In this document: one piece after another, positions 1 through 11,020 of the stretch
Position numbering within the stretch: the stretch's first letter is position 1
Layout of the letters: the number at the start of each line of letters is the position of its first letter
Assembly (NCBI GenBank): GCA_935421135.1
Contig: OW285187.1
Coordinates: 21,390,429 to 21,454,428 of the forward strand
Length of the DNA stretch: 64,000 bases
Reading direction: 5' to 3'
Source: Bugulina stolonifera
Lineage: Eukaryota; Bryozoa; Gymnolaemata; Cheilostomatida; Bugulidae
Made by a program: the position numbers and the translations under genes
The notes under the pieces: model-generated
What the model was told of the DNA's origin: nothing
Database searches by the model: none
What the model saw: only the letters and a program-made list of their open reading frames with translations

Positions 1-446
1 AATAATTTGTACTGTTCTGGATAGCCGTCGGTGAAGTAGTGGATCAAATTAATACCTGGGAGCAGGGATTTTACCTTGGGAATGAGAACTCTCAACATGG
101 TGTATACTGCCAATTGGTAATGTTGCATGTAATCACTGATATTGGCGTATGATAAGTGCAGTAGTTTTTTTTCTGATGATTTGTAATGCGCAACGATGGG
201 ATGTACGGTTGGCTCTAGATTGTTCCAGTGGAACGATTGTCCTGCGTCCTGAACTACAAATGCGGAGTCCATCTGGGTGATTACCTCTAAATTGTTTAGA
301 TCTGATTTTAGGTGCATCAGATGGTCTGGCTGTTTTTCTTTTATAAAGTGGTGTGCACTTAGCTCGTCAACTTTCTCACAGATCTTTTTGACCAGCTCAC
401 TCACAGTTGTTTGGGACTTGGCTAACTTTGATCTATCTGTAGTTAC
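1..446 (-). pseudogene. Transposase-like ORF fragment, open to the window edge
   Basis: The minus frame is open from a TAG at 447-449 to the left edge, about 148 codons. It contains the segments DAGQSFHWNN, EPTVHPIVAHYKS and IHYFTDGYPEQYK. I recall a similar layout (a His-Trp-Asn block, then a short strand ending in a [FS]DG-x-x-x-Q-[YF]-K motif) from a widespread family of uncharacterised, multi-copy, probably transposon-encoded proteins in invertebrates. Upstream, across the TAG, the same frame continues (KELFEANQFEGQDELPYGQ), so at least one nonsense mutation has occurred. The element is therefore probably dead, although the rest of the protein lies outside the window. Family assignment is from memory of motif layout and needs a profile search. 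Confidence 0.5.
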
Positions 447-2640
447 CTATTGACCATATGGCAGCTCATCTTGTCCCTCAAACTGGTTAGCTTCGAAGAG
501 TTCTTTGACTTTTTTTCAACGGTTTATCTACCCGGACATTTTGAGCATTTATGTAGCCTACAGTCACTATTCTCTTTGCTACACACAAGCATGTCAATCA
601 CTTCAGTGTAGTGTTCTATACCTGAGATTTTTCTACCAAAGATTTGAAATACACAGAATGGGCACCATTAGCGGTCACAGTTTCGCAGTGCCTTGTCCGC
701 AGTTCACAGAATATGGAGAGCTTTATGTGGTTGACCATGTCCTCATGTTTCTGGCAAAAATGGGAATACGGTTCTGAGAGGTTGCAGAGTATTAGCCTCT
801 GTTCTGACTATTGTCTTACCATCAGCCAGACGATTAGACCGAACTTGCTTTGCTCCGGGCATTATCCATACAAACTCGCTTTCTGTATAAAATTATGCAA
901 CAGCTTCTCGCACCTCTGGTTTTAATTCTGTTCGACTTGTTTGGAACTGGTGGCTCACCCATTATACCCTTGGATCTTTTTACCTCTTTAGCAGACTTAA
1001 CTTGTCTCTCAGACACGTGAATCTTTTTCATAATTTTGTCGCAAGACCATGACATGGACAAAAGTGTTTGTCGGCCTAATTGCTCTCCCGTTGGGCTGAT
1101 TTTGATCTTTTTTCTTTGATATCAGAAACCAATATGCTGAAGTAATATGTTCTTCCATCTTGGTCCTCTAGCATATGCGCCTTTATGGAGTCCTTGATTT
1201 TATACTCAATACCCTTTCTCGGCTTCTCTGCCTTTTTCTCTGCTTATTCAAGCCTTCTTCTCTTAAGGAGTTTTAAAACATCTTCAGGTTTTATTGGTAA
1301 GACCACGGATGCTAGTGACTCATTCAACTCGGACAAGCTATGCTCTAGTTACTAGAGTCTAGTATATCTTTAAAGGTTTCAGCATGGTATGGCTCATTAT
1401 TTTAAGGCTCAGGATTCCTGGCCATGGCTTTTCCAAGCCGTCTTACAGTTTCCACATATTTCGTTTATAGGTCGGAGACTTGTATTTGACATCCGTTATG
1501 GACTTTGAACGGATCCAAGCAAAACCTGTCAACTATAGAGTCATCACCAAATTTCTTTGTATAGATGGCGCAATGATGTGTGCAAACGCAGTCAGTTCCA
1601 AGCATTTCAACATCTACAAATTTGAATGATCCAACTAAAGGTACACTTTGACCTGCTACCTGTCCAATGAATGTATACAAAAAAATACAAATTTAGTTTT
1701 CTACGCAATTTGGTATGAAAACGAGTGCAAAAATTCCGGTAATGCAAAATCAACTGTACAAAATTTGAAAATCATAGTGAAACTGATTGAGTTTCTGACC
1801 AGATCTTTCAGTCAGCGTTGTTGCTAACACTTCACCAAGCACTACATTTTTGTCGTGATCTCCCTTAGGTATGGAAGTTTTCACATGGCTGTTTCTGACT
1901 AAAATTTACTCATGTCTATGGTGTAACCTTGTGCTATGACCAATGTAATGTCATAAATGCAGTTCCATCATGTACCAGTTGTTTTCTTCGGCTTTACTCA
2001 CTTTTGACACATCACGGAACCAAAGTGTTGATATTAATGATCGCACTTCCTGGCTTTGCTGACTTCATTTTGACAGGAAAACACTGGCACATATCATGTT
2101 TGATGTGTATTTGTGATGAATCTATCCTAAGGGTTTGGCCTAAATATCGTGAATAAGGGATCTAGGGCTTTTCCAAATATTTGTAGCCTGAAATACAACA
2201 ATGAGCATGAGCGATAAACCTAAAACTGAATTATTAGCAACAAATCACCTCCTTCAATATGAGGCTGTATGCAAATGTATCGCATCTTGTTGGTTCATGA
2301 AAAGGTAATTATAATCTCAAATTATAATCTCAAAGAAAACAATCGTTACGATGATGAATTATTATAACATGCATTGAAAAAAAGAAAAAGATGATGGAGA
2401 AAAACTGGTAGCATAATCAAATCTATCACAGTGGCCCCCACTTTAAAATGACTAACATGTGCTCCTTGACAATTCCAATAGTTATTATATTAGATTTGTT
2501 ATTTTATTATTGTTGTAATGTACCTAAATGCAACATAGTATTTTTAAAATATAATAATTTTTCTTTTATGTAATCCACATTATGATTACTAGCTTTTTAG
2601 TCCTGGTTTTCCATCTGCCTTCATTTTTCAATAGATAAAT
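447..2640. other. Degenerate transposon sequence, no intact gene
   Basis: Only short overlapping reading frames occur on both strands. On the minus strand around 500-650 the pieces CLCVAKRIVTVGYINAQN and KELFEANQFEG sit in different frames. They look like the frameshifted N-terminal part of the transposase-like protein at 1-446. No domain is recognisable in 700-2640. Confidence 0.35.
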
Positions 2641-2819
2641 TAGAATTAAATCACAAGAGGTTTGTGGGAGCTGGCTACCACCCTTGCTATGAACCCTGCT
2701 TGAGCTACTGGGTGGAGAGGTAGTTGTCCTGGTTTCTCTAGGTGTACATTCACGTTGTCTACTACCCCTGGCCCTGTTGCCAGGCGCAGAATGGGAGTGA
2801 TAGTGATTTTCCCAGACAG

Positions 2820-3110
2820 GAAACGGTGCAAACCAAACATGAAGGGCTGTATAACTTCGAAAACAGTATTACCTGGGTATTTCTGAGTGAGCACACCTAG
2901 GAAATAGTTGGTGGCTGTAGAAAGAATCATGTTTTTTATCAACATGATACTTCATGCATCTAACCATCTCCACCAGCATACCCTCATTCCTATCACACTG
3001 AGAACTAGCCCACCACGCGTGATTAGTCAGATGCTGAGTCCACTCGAGAACTGACTTTTGGGCCTGAAATGATATCCCAAGATCATTTTAGATCAGCATT
3101 TAGGGAGAAC
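2820..3110. repeat. Duplicated block B, copy 1
   Basis: This segment is clearly homologous to 6040-6350, in the same orientation. Shared stretches include TTCTGAGTGAGCACA, GAAATAGTTGGTGGC and ATGCTGAGTCCA. On the minus strand both copies encode related peptides, EWTQHLTNHAWWA here and EWTQHFTNHNWWA there, followed by CDRNEGML and a His/Cys-rich stretch ending RCAHSEI. Conservation of peptide over DNA suggests both copies derive from a coding sequence, possibly a Kolobok-like transposase. Confidence 0.6.
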
Positions 3111-3119
3111 TTTGTTGAC

Positions 3120-3560
3120 AAATAATGGGAAATAGATAGCTGCGTTGGTTGTCGTCAACAAAAGTCTTGCTCATCCACTGCGCTTCGACCAGGTGAAACA
3201 CCTTCGTAATGTCACTGAAAAGTGTCCCTCTAAATGCAAAATGGGAATTTAGTCAAATACATTCATAGTAGATCTAGACTGAACTATATCTAAACTGCCT
3301 TTTACGTCACCTTTCATGGTGCTTGCGGCCAGCAGTACAGGTAACCTTTTGTTTTTTCAGTGTAGTTAGTGTTATGAAATAAGTTCCACTTTGAGGGCTT
3401 GAAGTACATGTAGAACTCATAGGTGCAGAGATGACACATAATGATTGCCTATCTGTGTCACATACAATCTTCGCTTGTTTTCAGAGTCTCGAGTAGAAAG
3501 TTACCGGTCGTAACTGGATGTGCTTATAACTTGCTTTCAATTGGTGTTTTCCCTGGCCTA
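3120..3560. repeat. Duplicated block C, copy 1
   Basis: This segment is homologous to 7290-7720 in the same orientation, with shared stretches such as CATGGTGCTTGCGGCCAGCA and TTTGTTTTTTCAGTG. The two copies differ by many substitutions and small indels, so the duplication is old. Neither copy has a long reading frame. Confidence 0.6.
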
Positions 3561-3756
3561 TTAAGCTCCTATATATGTTATTATACTGTGACTCTGCCAA
3601 GTTCTGCCACTTTAAATCTAACTGGTGCAGTGGAGTAAGTGTAGCAACTGACTGCTTTAACATTTTATTGATACTTTCATTTGCATTATTATAATAGTGG
3701 TTCCATTCTAGGGTCTTGAATTCATGATTGGACAAATGATGGATGCCAGCGACCAA
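3481..3756 (-). pseudogene. Transposase-like fragment (NESINKMLK motif)
   Basis: This is a 91-codon minus-strand frame with WNHYYNNANESINKMLKQS, then LKWQNLAESQYNNIYRSL and GKHQLKASYKHIQL. I associate an N-E-S-x-N-x-x-L-K block followed by a basic G-K-[YH]-x-[LF]-K-x-x-Y-K block with C-terminal regions of invertebrate transposase-like proteins. No catalytic residues can be assigned. The last residues overlap block C, whose second copy (7690-7710) repeats the same nucleotides. Confidence 0.35.
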
Positions 3757-5184
3757 CTAAATCTCATATCAAAAATAAATCTACAGGTAGTAAATAGTAA
3801 ACATATGATGAGTACAGGAAGTAGGTTGCTGGATGTGTGCGTAAAGAAACTTATTGAGTAAATACTAGACATGTCAGCATGTTGACTAATTCGGGGTTTA
3901 GTGTACTTCGTTTTTTGGAAACACTTGCCACTCAAAGAAAATATTTGTTTACTGGTGCAGCTGGTTGCACAAGCAGAAATTGTCTTACGTGCTACTGTGG
4001 CCAACAGTGACCTTCCTGTTCTGTGCGTCCGGAGTTAGTAAGGGTGGTCACAAGGCAGTGCTTGTTACAGAGAAGGTGGGTGCTGCGGGTGGATTGAGTG
4101 TAAGAGGAGCGGTGGGTGTAAGCGGAGAAGTCAGGGGTGATTGAAAAGTAGTTTGTGGGCTGGAAGTGGTAGGTTGCAGAACAGAATGTGTATGGCTGGG
4201 GAGGTGTGATAGCACAGAAGTAGCTGATTGTTGGTATGAGGGTGACGGCTTGATGCTAACACTTGGTGTTGTTTTACACCACACATTTAATACCATACAT
4301 TTCTCATGTGATATATTATATAATTCATACAGAATTATCTACACAGAATTATACATATACATCTGTGCACATCATTTTAAATTACATGGTCACTAGAAGA
4401 TAGTTAAAAATGTCTATGAGCTAGTCTTCTTGTATAGCTATAAGGGTCAACCCGCTGCATCTGGCTAGGTACAGCTACGAGGTTGGCTCCTAATGCCCAC
4501 CACCTGCTCCACTTGTACTTTTTGGTGGTCTCTTTGCGTGTCCGTTGATGTAGTGTAATCTTTCCCAGCAGATTTTAGCACTACTTGGATGTACTACAAT
4601 GGTATATAAAAATAGTAATTATAATAATTATTCTCATGTGGCAGCTGGCAGATAGCTGAACTGGTAGCCTCAATTCTGGTGTAGGCTTAGTAATAATGTT
4701 TCAAACTACAATCTGCAATAGAACTGACCTTATTTTGTTAAAATGCCTCTCGGCATTTTCTGCCGTCAGAGATCTTCCACTGACTAATCTTAAGATTTCA
4801 GGCAAGTAGACTGTCGCGCAGTGGAATGGCATGCCAACCATCGCATGGCAGTGCTTGACTGAGGCTCTGGGAATAGCTCAGGGCATCTAAGCCTTTATTC
4901 TAGGCTCTGAAAATTTTCCTTTGCGATCTTCGTACATCATTGGCTTACGCTAATTGTTTCAGCTCCACCAGTGGCCATGACTAAGGCGTAAAGCCTTCTT
5001 GCTTCATCTTTTTCTAAATTTCCTGCCAAATAGCAGACCACTTTAATCAAATTGGATCTGGATTCTGTTCCCTTCATATCTGGGTTCTCTGCTAAAATGG
5101 TGAATTTGCAACTATCTAAATGTACTTCTGCCATTCAAGTTTACTTGTAAACATATTGTAGGTGTAGCTTTTGCTTTTCCTGTC
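3757..5184. other. No recognisable gene
   Basis: Short frames only. The minus frame at 4048-4296 is a Ser/Thr/Pro-rich low-complexity stretch without a domain. I see no RNA gene or structured repeat. Confidence 0.3.
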
Positions 5185-5370
5185 TTCTTGGAAGCGTAGG
5201 TCAAGATTAGGGAGTGGAAACTTTAGGTTCGATATGTGACTTGCTTCAGCTGCTTCATAAAGCTGGGGTTATTCAGGATAGTCAACTAGGACCTCGTGAG
5301 CTTGGTCTCAAGGTGAAAGCCGGGGACTTTCTTGGTCTACATCCCTGTCACCAGAATTTCATGCACGCAC
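5185..5370. repeat. Duplicated block A, copy 1
   Basis: This segment is homologous to 5840-6010, in the same orientation; both begin with CTTGGAAGCGTAGGT and end with TACATCCCTGTCA. The plus strand is open for 68 codons here but not in the second copy. The sequence is probably non-coding transposon DNA. Confidence 0.55.
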
Positions 5371-5839
5371 ACAATTATAAACTTGTTTTAGACAGCGGAA
5401 GGGTTAAAAAACCAACATAGTGATATGAACACGAATTATTTACTAACCCTCTTGGTTGTCCTATCCAGAACATGACCTCTCGCGTGCTCTATTATATGTG
5501 CCATTAACTTTTGCCGGAAATGGTAAGTCTTGGCAACATATTGCTTTCTCAACCTGTGGCCCTTCACAGCCTTGCTCCATGCCAGAGTGTAGTAAGGCTC
5601 TCCAGTTGAATCTATGGAAAACATGATACAACAATTATTGGCCTAGTTCCTAACAAACAACATCATAGATACCTGAAGCAGAAGAATCGCAACTGTGCAC
5701 TACATTACATGCATGTAGATTCATATTTAAATAAAGTAACACCAATACCTGTTTTGAGCGGTCGTTCCACATTTTCATTGTGGTCTATTATAGCTAATGC
5801 CACCCTCTCTCTATAGCTGTCAGGATCAAAGTCGATCCT

Positions 5840-6010
5840 CTTGGAAGCGTAGGTTAACATTAATAGGGAGCTGGTATGTGTGCCGTAAGCGGCCTGCTTT
5901 GGCTGCTTTATAAAGCCAGGGCTACTGAAGTAGTCAACTAAGACCTGGTGGGCTTGGTCTCCAGGTGAAGGCCATGGGATTTCTCTCTCTACATCCCTGT
6001 CATCACAATG
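5840..6010. repeat. Duplicated block A, copy 2
   Basis: This diverged copy of 5185-5370 lies directly before block B copy 2. In this part the blocks run A-B-C over 5.84-7.72 kb, while further left B-C (2.82-3.56) and A (5.19-5.37) are separated. That suggests a larger original element, later rearranged. Confidence 0.55.
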
Positions 6011-6039
6011 ACAAGAATAGTGACTTCACCAAACAGGAT

Positions 6040-6350
6040 ACAATGCAAACCAAACATGGAGAACCGAATAACTTAGAAACACAGTAATACTGGAGTATTT
6101 CTGAGTGAGCACATCTACGAAATAGTTGGTGGCCGTAGAAGGTGTCATGTTTATTGACAACACGATAGTTCATGCATCTAACCATCTCCATCAGCATACC
6201 CTCATTCCTATCACACTGTGGAGTAGCCCACCAATTATGATTAGTGAAATGCTGAGTCCATTCTAGGACTGGTTTTTGGGTCTGAAATCATATCCCAAGA
6301 TCATTATAAATCAACATTCAGACAGAACTTTTTTGACAAATAAAATTGCT
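6040..6350. repeat. Duplicated block B, copy 2
   Basis: This is the second copy of 2820-3110. Its minus frame (6003-6197) includes EMVRCMNYRVVNKHDTFYG and RRCAHSEI, matching the other copy at most positions. Confidence 0.6.
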
Positions 6351-7289
6351 AACAAAATAATTCATAATCCAATACCCTACCTTTTTAGTTGCTTTCTTGG
6401 CCAGGTTTCTAGTTAGATTCCTGTTAATGTGGAACTGTCAAAGCCATGACGTATATCCTTCTGGTTTTTAGCCATGTAAGCCCTGATTGTTGTGTTACCA
6501 CCTGTAGTGAGTGTGGTGATGTTATTTTGAGTCTCTTTGGTCTCTCCCAGATATTGTCTGAGGACCATGTGGTTGTGAAGGATGAGCTGGCAGCATTTTC
6601 TATTGTAACCAAGTGAGTTACCAGACTCGGTAACAAGTCACAAATGGAACTATGTAAACACAGAGATCAATAATTTATAGGAGTAAAGTCATGTAACAAC
6701 ATGGCATATTGTGATTGTAATCTTACTGACAAACAACACATTCACTGACATTTTGATCAGAGAGGCATACAAAAGTACTTATGAAAGTGGCACCTCAGTA
6801 GTTGACTTACTAGAAATTGAGGTGCATATCACAATTATTGTTTTGTGAGCCACCATTAAACGGAACATAGCATGACAGGAAAATCAAATGAAATTAACGG
6901 CGAGCTAAGACAGTACCATCTAATAGGATTTTTACATAGCCTGGGTTCCAGTGTACCGAATCCATGAGAGTTTAAGTGCAGTAGCGGGCACTATTATAGC
7001 CAATGCTGTCGTCTGTCGTACTTCCCATCTCCTGCCAACCAAATCTCCTGATGGATTTCCAATAACATACTAATTATTACAGCATATAAAAACCGAAGTA
7101 TGCGCCTAGTTCTCTATAATGATGTAGATGTAGACTGCCCCGAATAGTTCAGCCAAGGCAGTGCGTATTGCAAATTGAAGTGCCCTATGCTAAAAGTTAA
7201 AATTTGGTATGGCTGTAAACCCACCTCGCTCAATAACAATCTCTTGCAACTTTTCTAGAGAGAGCTGAACTTTGGCCATGATCATTGGA

Positions 7290-7720
7290 GGTATATGGCT
7301 ATGCTGGCAGTCACAAAACAAAAGTTTTGCTCCTCCGCTGCGCTTGTGTCAGGTGAAAAACTTGTGATAGTCACTCAAAAGTGTCCCTTTATAAGCAAAA
7401 CGGGGATTTAGCCAAATACATTCATAGTAGATTCTCAGACTAGACTAGATCTAAATTGTTATTTACGTGGTCTTTCATGGTGCTTGCGGCCAGCAGTACA
7501 GGCAATACTTTGTTTTTTCAGTGATGTTCGTGTTATGGAAGAAGTTCCACTTTGAGTGCTTGAAGCACATGTAGAACTCACAGGCACAGAGATGACGCAT
7601 AATGATTGCCCATCTTTGCCTCGTACAATTTCCGTTGGTTTTCAGGATTTACAGTAGAAAGTTGCCTGGTGTCAGATGGATATGCTTATAACCTGCTTTC
7701 AATTGGTATTAATTTGAAAC
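7290..7720. repeat. Duplicated block C, copy 2
   Basis: This is the second copy of 3120-3560, with the same order of shared words and no open frame of note. The flanking 6351-7289 and 7721-7998 hold nothing recognisable. Confidence 0.6.
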
Positions 7721-7998
7721 CAAGTAAAATGATAAGTGACAATAATGGATAACAATAGATGCCACAAGCAGCAGTAAAAGAGCAGCAGCCAACTAAAAGT
7801 TTGATACTCTTGTCTATAAAAATATCTCCGATCCACAATGATTGCCATTGAGTAGTTGAGGTTAGATTCTGCTCCTGTTTATTTAGCACATATGTGAGCC
7901 CAAGCTGCGTCTTTGATTTTTGCCGCAATGAAGCGAGCTCCTGCTTCAGGTACTGGTATAGGCGTAAAATTGTCCTGTATGCACACTATCATGGGCAC

Positions 7999-8328
7999 TT
8001 ATGAAGATATTGTGACCATATTATCCCCAGACAGTAGATTGGTCAGGCAAGAGAGTGGCTTGAGGCAGCCAGCAAGAGTCTCTAAAACATCTGTTTGTTC
8101 AAGCGTAAACATTTCCCTGTGTTTGCGTTGGTTTATAAGCACCTCAATAACTGTTGGTAGCTGTGAATGCAAGCGATCAAACATTTTGTATTTGCTTCCC
8201 CAGCATGTGGAAACCTGTGTTAGACCTTTGGCATCAATGCCCATCCCCTTTTTAACTTTAGCTAGCTTCGTTCTACTTTCATGCAAGTAGGAAAATATCA
8301 AAACTTTTCCTTGTACAGACTCAGTCAA
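7999..8328 (-). pseudogene. hAT transposase fragment (core region)
   Basis: This 109-codon minus frame reads STCWGSKYKMFDRLHSQLP, then VLINQRKHREMFTLEQTDVL and ETLAGCLKPLSCLTNLLSG. hAT transposases have a block of the form [VT]-x-T-R-W-x-S-x-[YF]-x-M-[LF]-x-R-[LF], then an L-x-x-x-L-K-P-[FL]-x-x-x-T-x-x-L-S block. Both are seen here in the right order and spacing, although the usual R of TRW is C. The dimerisation domain is absent, and a diverged second copy lies at 10.6-10.8 kb. It is a relic. Confidence 0.6.
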
Positions 8329-9198
8329 GTTAGTGACTTCCTTGGCTATCGAACTAAAAGCTTTATTTCTGTCTAGCTCCTCTCTATTATAGGTATTCTA
8401 ACGCTAGTTGAAGTTGTCTTCACGCTCTCACGTCATTTCATCCTCACATCGTGCTTGCGCCTTTTACCACTACAGAAAAGCAACATTCAATCATTGAGCT
8501 GTCGTCGCAATATCCTAACATTTGAAATGGAGGAATAGACTACATACTCTGAATATGTTCTGTCAAGTCTTTTGGAATGATTCTTTCTCCAAAGAATAGC
8601 TTTTCTCCCACAGTAACAAAGTGGCAGCCTAAGCAATCCTGTGCCTGGTGTTTGTTGTCCGCAACATGGTCTTTCCATGCCAATGCTCATACTGCAAATG
8701 TATATACACATATTTGCACATAGATATTAATACATAAATCATAAAACATAATACATGATACATAAATCTATCCTTCAATTTTATTGTTTTACTAAATTGG
8801 AAAATTAAAACAATTTATTTATTTATAAATTGGTCGTTAAAAGACAACAATCATCTCATGGTTTACCAAAGCAGAACTGAGAACAGTTTGAATTAAATTC
8901 GATCAGTCATTGGTAGTCGCAGTAGAAACAATGCAATCGAACTGATAGTTAATGATTTTGTTGTGAAATAATATAGCTTAACATACCTGATGTACTGTGA
9001 TGCTCAAACTACAGCAAAAAAGGAAGTAGACACTAGAAATAAAATGCTTAGCTGTAAAACGGTCACTCAAAGAATCAAACGAGGAAGAACAAGGTTTTCA
9101 ATTGTGTGCGAAAAAGTTTGAACTGTCTGCACAAGAGAGATTACGGTACTTTTGTTGAAGAGTTCATGGATTTTGCTGTTAAGTGGAAATTCATCGTA
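8329..9198. other. AT-rich spacer, no gene
   Basis: No frame here resembles a protein family. The minus frame at 8487-8711 has no recognisable motif. The part around 8700-8830 is strongly AT-rich. Confidence 0.3.
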
Positions 9199-9457
9199 TT
9201 GAATTCTGAGCAGATGCCATGAGATTTTTCTGTAGAAAATTTCAATGAATGAACTATTCACTACATATTGAACTGGAAGAAGAGGACAAGTCGAGTTATT
9301 ACAGCATAAGTTTCGAATAAAAATGCAATGCAGAGCTATTTGTTTTAAACAATAACAAGGGAACACAATTTCTATTTACAGTCAGTAAGCATAGTAGCTT
9401 TGGGGTTGTCTTCTCTGGGGAGACAAATCACAAATAAGATAGACTGTCAACACACCC
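9199..9457 (-). repeat. LTR plus leader of a Copia-type element (downstream copy)
   Basis: This segment is directly repeated at 10373-10587. In the minus orientation it follows a purine-rich tract (TTGAGGGGG) and starts TGTTGACAG, as expected for a polypurine tract and a 3' LTR. Unexpectedly the homology continues past the LTR into the leader and the first codons of gag (ATGGCATCTGCTCAGAA), which a normal 3' LTR would not carry. The sequence therefore looks like LTR-gag-LTR-leader, as left by tandem insertion or unequal recombination. Confidence 0.6.
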
Positions 9458-9602
9458 CCTCAATCTATAATTGTGATTTTCTGGTAGGCTTATCATGTAT
9501 CCAAGCAAGCGTAGTAATTGTCTAGTAAAGTGTAGTTGCCTGTTGTAAGCATTCAAATATTGTCAAACTGTAATGCTGTGTACAGCATCACATTGTCCAC
9601 AT

Positions 9603-10394
9603 TTAGAGAGGCAAGACTGCTGTATTTGTACTTCTCATCTTTCTCTGGCACACAGTCTCCACATGCCCTGTAGTCTGGCAGTGATGACACTGTAAAGATG
9701 TGCGAGGCTGGGGGTAGTTGTTAGCTCTATGACCGCAAGTTCCACATGCGTAACATTGCATTCGTGATTTGTGTGGTCTGGTGGAGTACTTTGCAGCTAG
9801 CGCAGTTGCACCACTTCTCTGGTTTCTAACTGCTTCGGTTGTAGCGTCATTGGTTAGGGATGCTTTGAAATCAGTTAATGTTTTGCATTTATCCAACTAA
9901 ATGTTTACTACTGCAACTGGCTTAATTGACTCATGTAATCCTTTCAATAACATCGCGATTTCCAACTTATCTGATATCTCCTCACCGGCACTTAGTAGTC
10001 CTGTTGCAGCTGTTTCACCTCTGATGAGATAGTCTGTAACATCCTTATGATCTAGGGTAAGGGTTCGTTGCTTGTCTGTGCTAGCAAATTGATCTCCAAG
10101 TATCTCGAGGGCTCTTCTCCCATCATCAGCTGCATCTCTTAGTTTAAGTAATAATGATTTCTCATCCAGAACCTGAACTAGCTCTGCGTAGGCCCTTTTG
10201 TTCTGGTCAGTAAAGTCTGCATTATCAGCACCATCTTTTGGTAGATTGGCTTTGTGAACCTTTTTGTTTTCAGTGTGCAAGTAGCTTAAAACTCTTGTTT
10301 CCCATATTGTATAATGTCCGGGGTTGCCATCGAAGTAAAGTCTGTTCCTGGTGGTACTGGGCCCTTCACCTATTGAGTTCTGAGCAGATGCCAT
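9603..10394 (-). pseudogene. Copia-type gag with one in-frame stop
   Basis: Two same-frame minus ORFs (10394-9897 and 9896-9603) are separated only by a TAG at 9897-9899. The N-terminal part has YFDGNPGHYTIWETRVLSYL and LEILGDQF, matching the UBN2/Copia gag domain layout. The C-terminal part has a zinc knuckle CYACGTCGHRANNYPQPR in which the fourth ligand position reads Y. A second knuckle-like CHHCQTTGHVETVC follows. Pol (protease, integrase, reverse transcriptase, RNase H) is missing: gag is followed within about 150 bp by the polypurine tract. This is a gag-only, non-autonomous or deleted element. Confidence 0.75.
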
Positions 10395-10587
10395 GGGATT
10401 TTCCTGTAGAACATTTTAATGAATGAACTGTTCACCACATATTGAACAAGAAGAAATAAACAGGTAGAGTTATTACAGCATAAGTTTAGAATAAAAATGC
10501 AATGCAGAGCTATTTGTTTCAAGCAATAATAACAAGGGAACAGTAAGCGTACTAGCATTGGGGTTATCTTCTCTGGGGAGACAAATC
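10395..10587 (-). repeat. LTR/leader of Copia-type element (5' copy)
   Basis: This is a direct repeat of 9199-9431, with long shared words such as AAAAATGCAATGCAGAGCTA, upstream of the gag start at 10394. Homology ends at 10587, where a hAT fragment begins, so the outer LTR end is missing. Confidence 0.6.
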
Positions 10588-10589
10588 TA

Positions 10590-11020
10590 TCTATCTACCA
10601 TCATATCATTCCCAGACGGTAGATCGGTCAGGCAAGAGAATACCCTGAGGCAGCCAACAAGGTCTGTTTGTTCAAGCAACTACATCATTTCATTGTTTGC
10701 GTTGGTTTATATGCACCTCATTAACTGTTTGTAGCTGTGAATCAAAACAATCGAACCATTTGTATTTGCTTCCCCAACGTGTGCAAACAGGATCCAAATA
10801 ACTGTTCACTTCTTGATTTCGCCATGGCTGTAGCTCCCTTTTTCCCAGTGCTATGAATGATGTGGGCTGGGCATCTCTGTATGTCGATACTAGCATTCTC
10901 AGCGATGATGCGGACTTCACTGTATTCTTTTGTTCCATGTTCACATTGGTATTGTCTAAACCAACAGCTACGCAGTTCTGCCAAAGATCTGATGATAATA
11001 ATCTCTAAGCATTTTGTCAC
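10590..11020 (-). pseudogene. hAT transposase fragment, two frames
   Basis: The minus frames 10742-11020 and 10690-10944 overlap. Their pieces read, in order, SCWFRQYQCEHGTK, ASIDIQRCPAHIIH, CTRWGSKYKWFDCFDSQL and VNEVHINQRKQ. The C-P-x-H-[IL]-[IL]-H block and the TRWxSxYxMF block are typical of hAT catalytic cores. The part 10600-10800 is a diverged copy of 8015-8220. A frameshift separates the pieces, so this is a relic. Confidence 0.6.

Noticed and set aside
4048..4296. Ser/Thr/Pro-rich minus-strand frame
   Set aside because: Low-complexity composition without start context, domain or conservation evidence.
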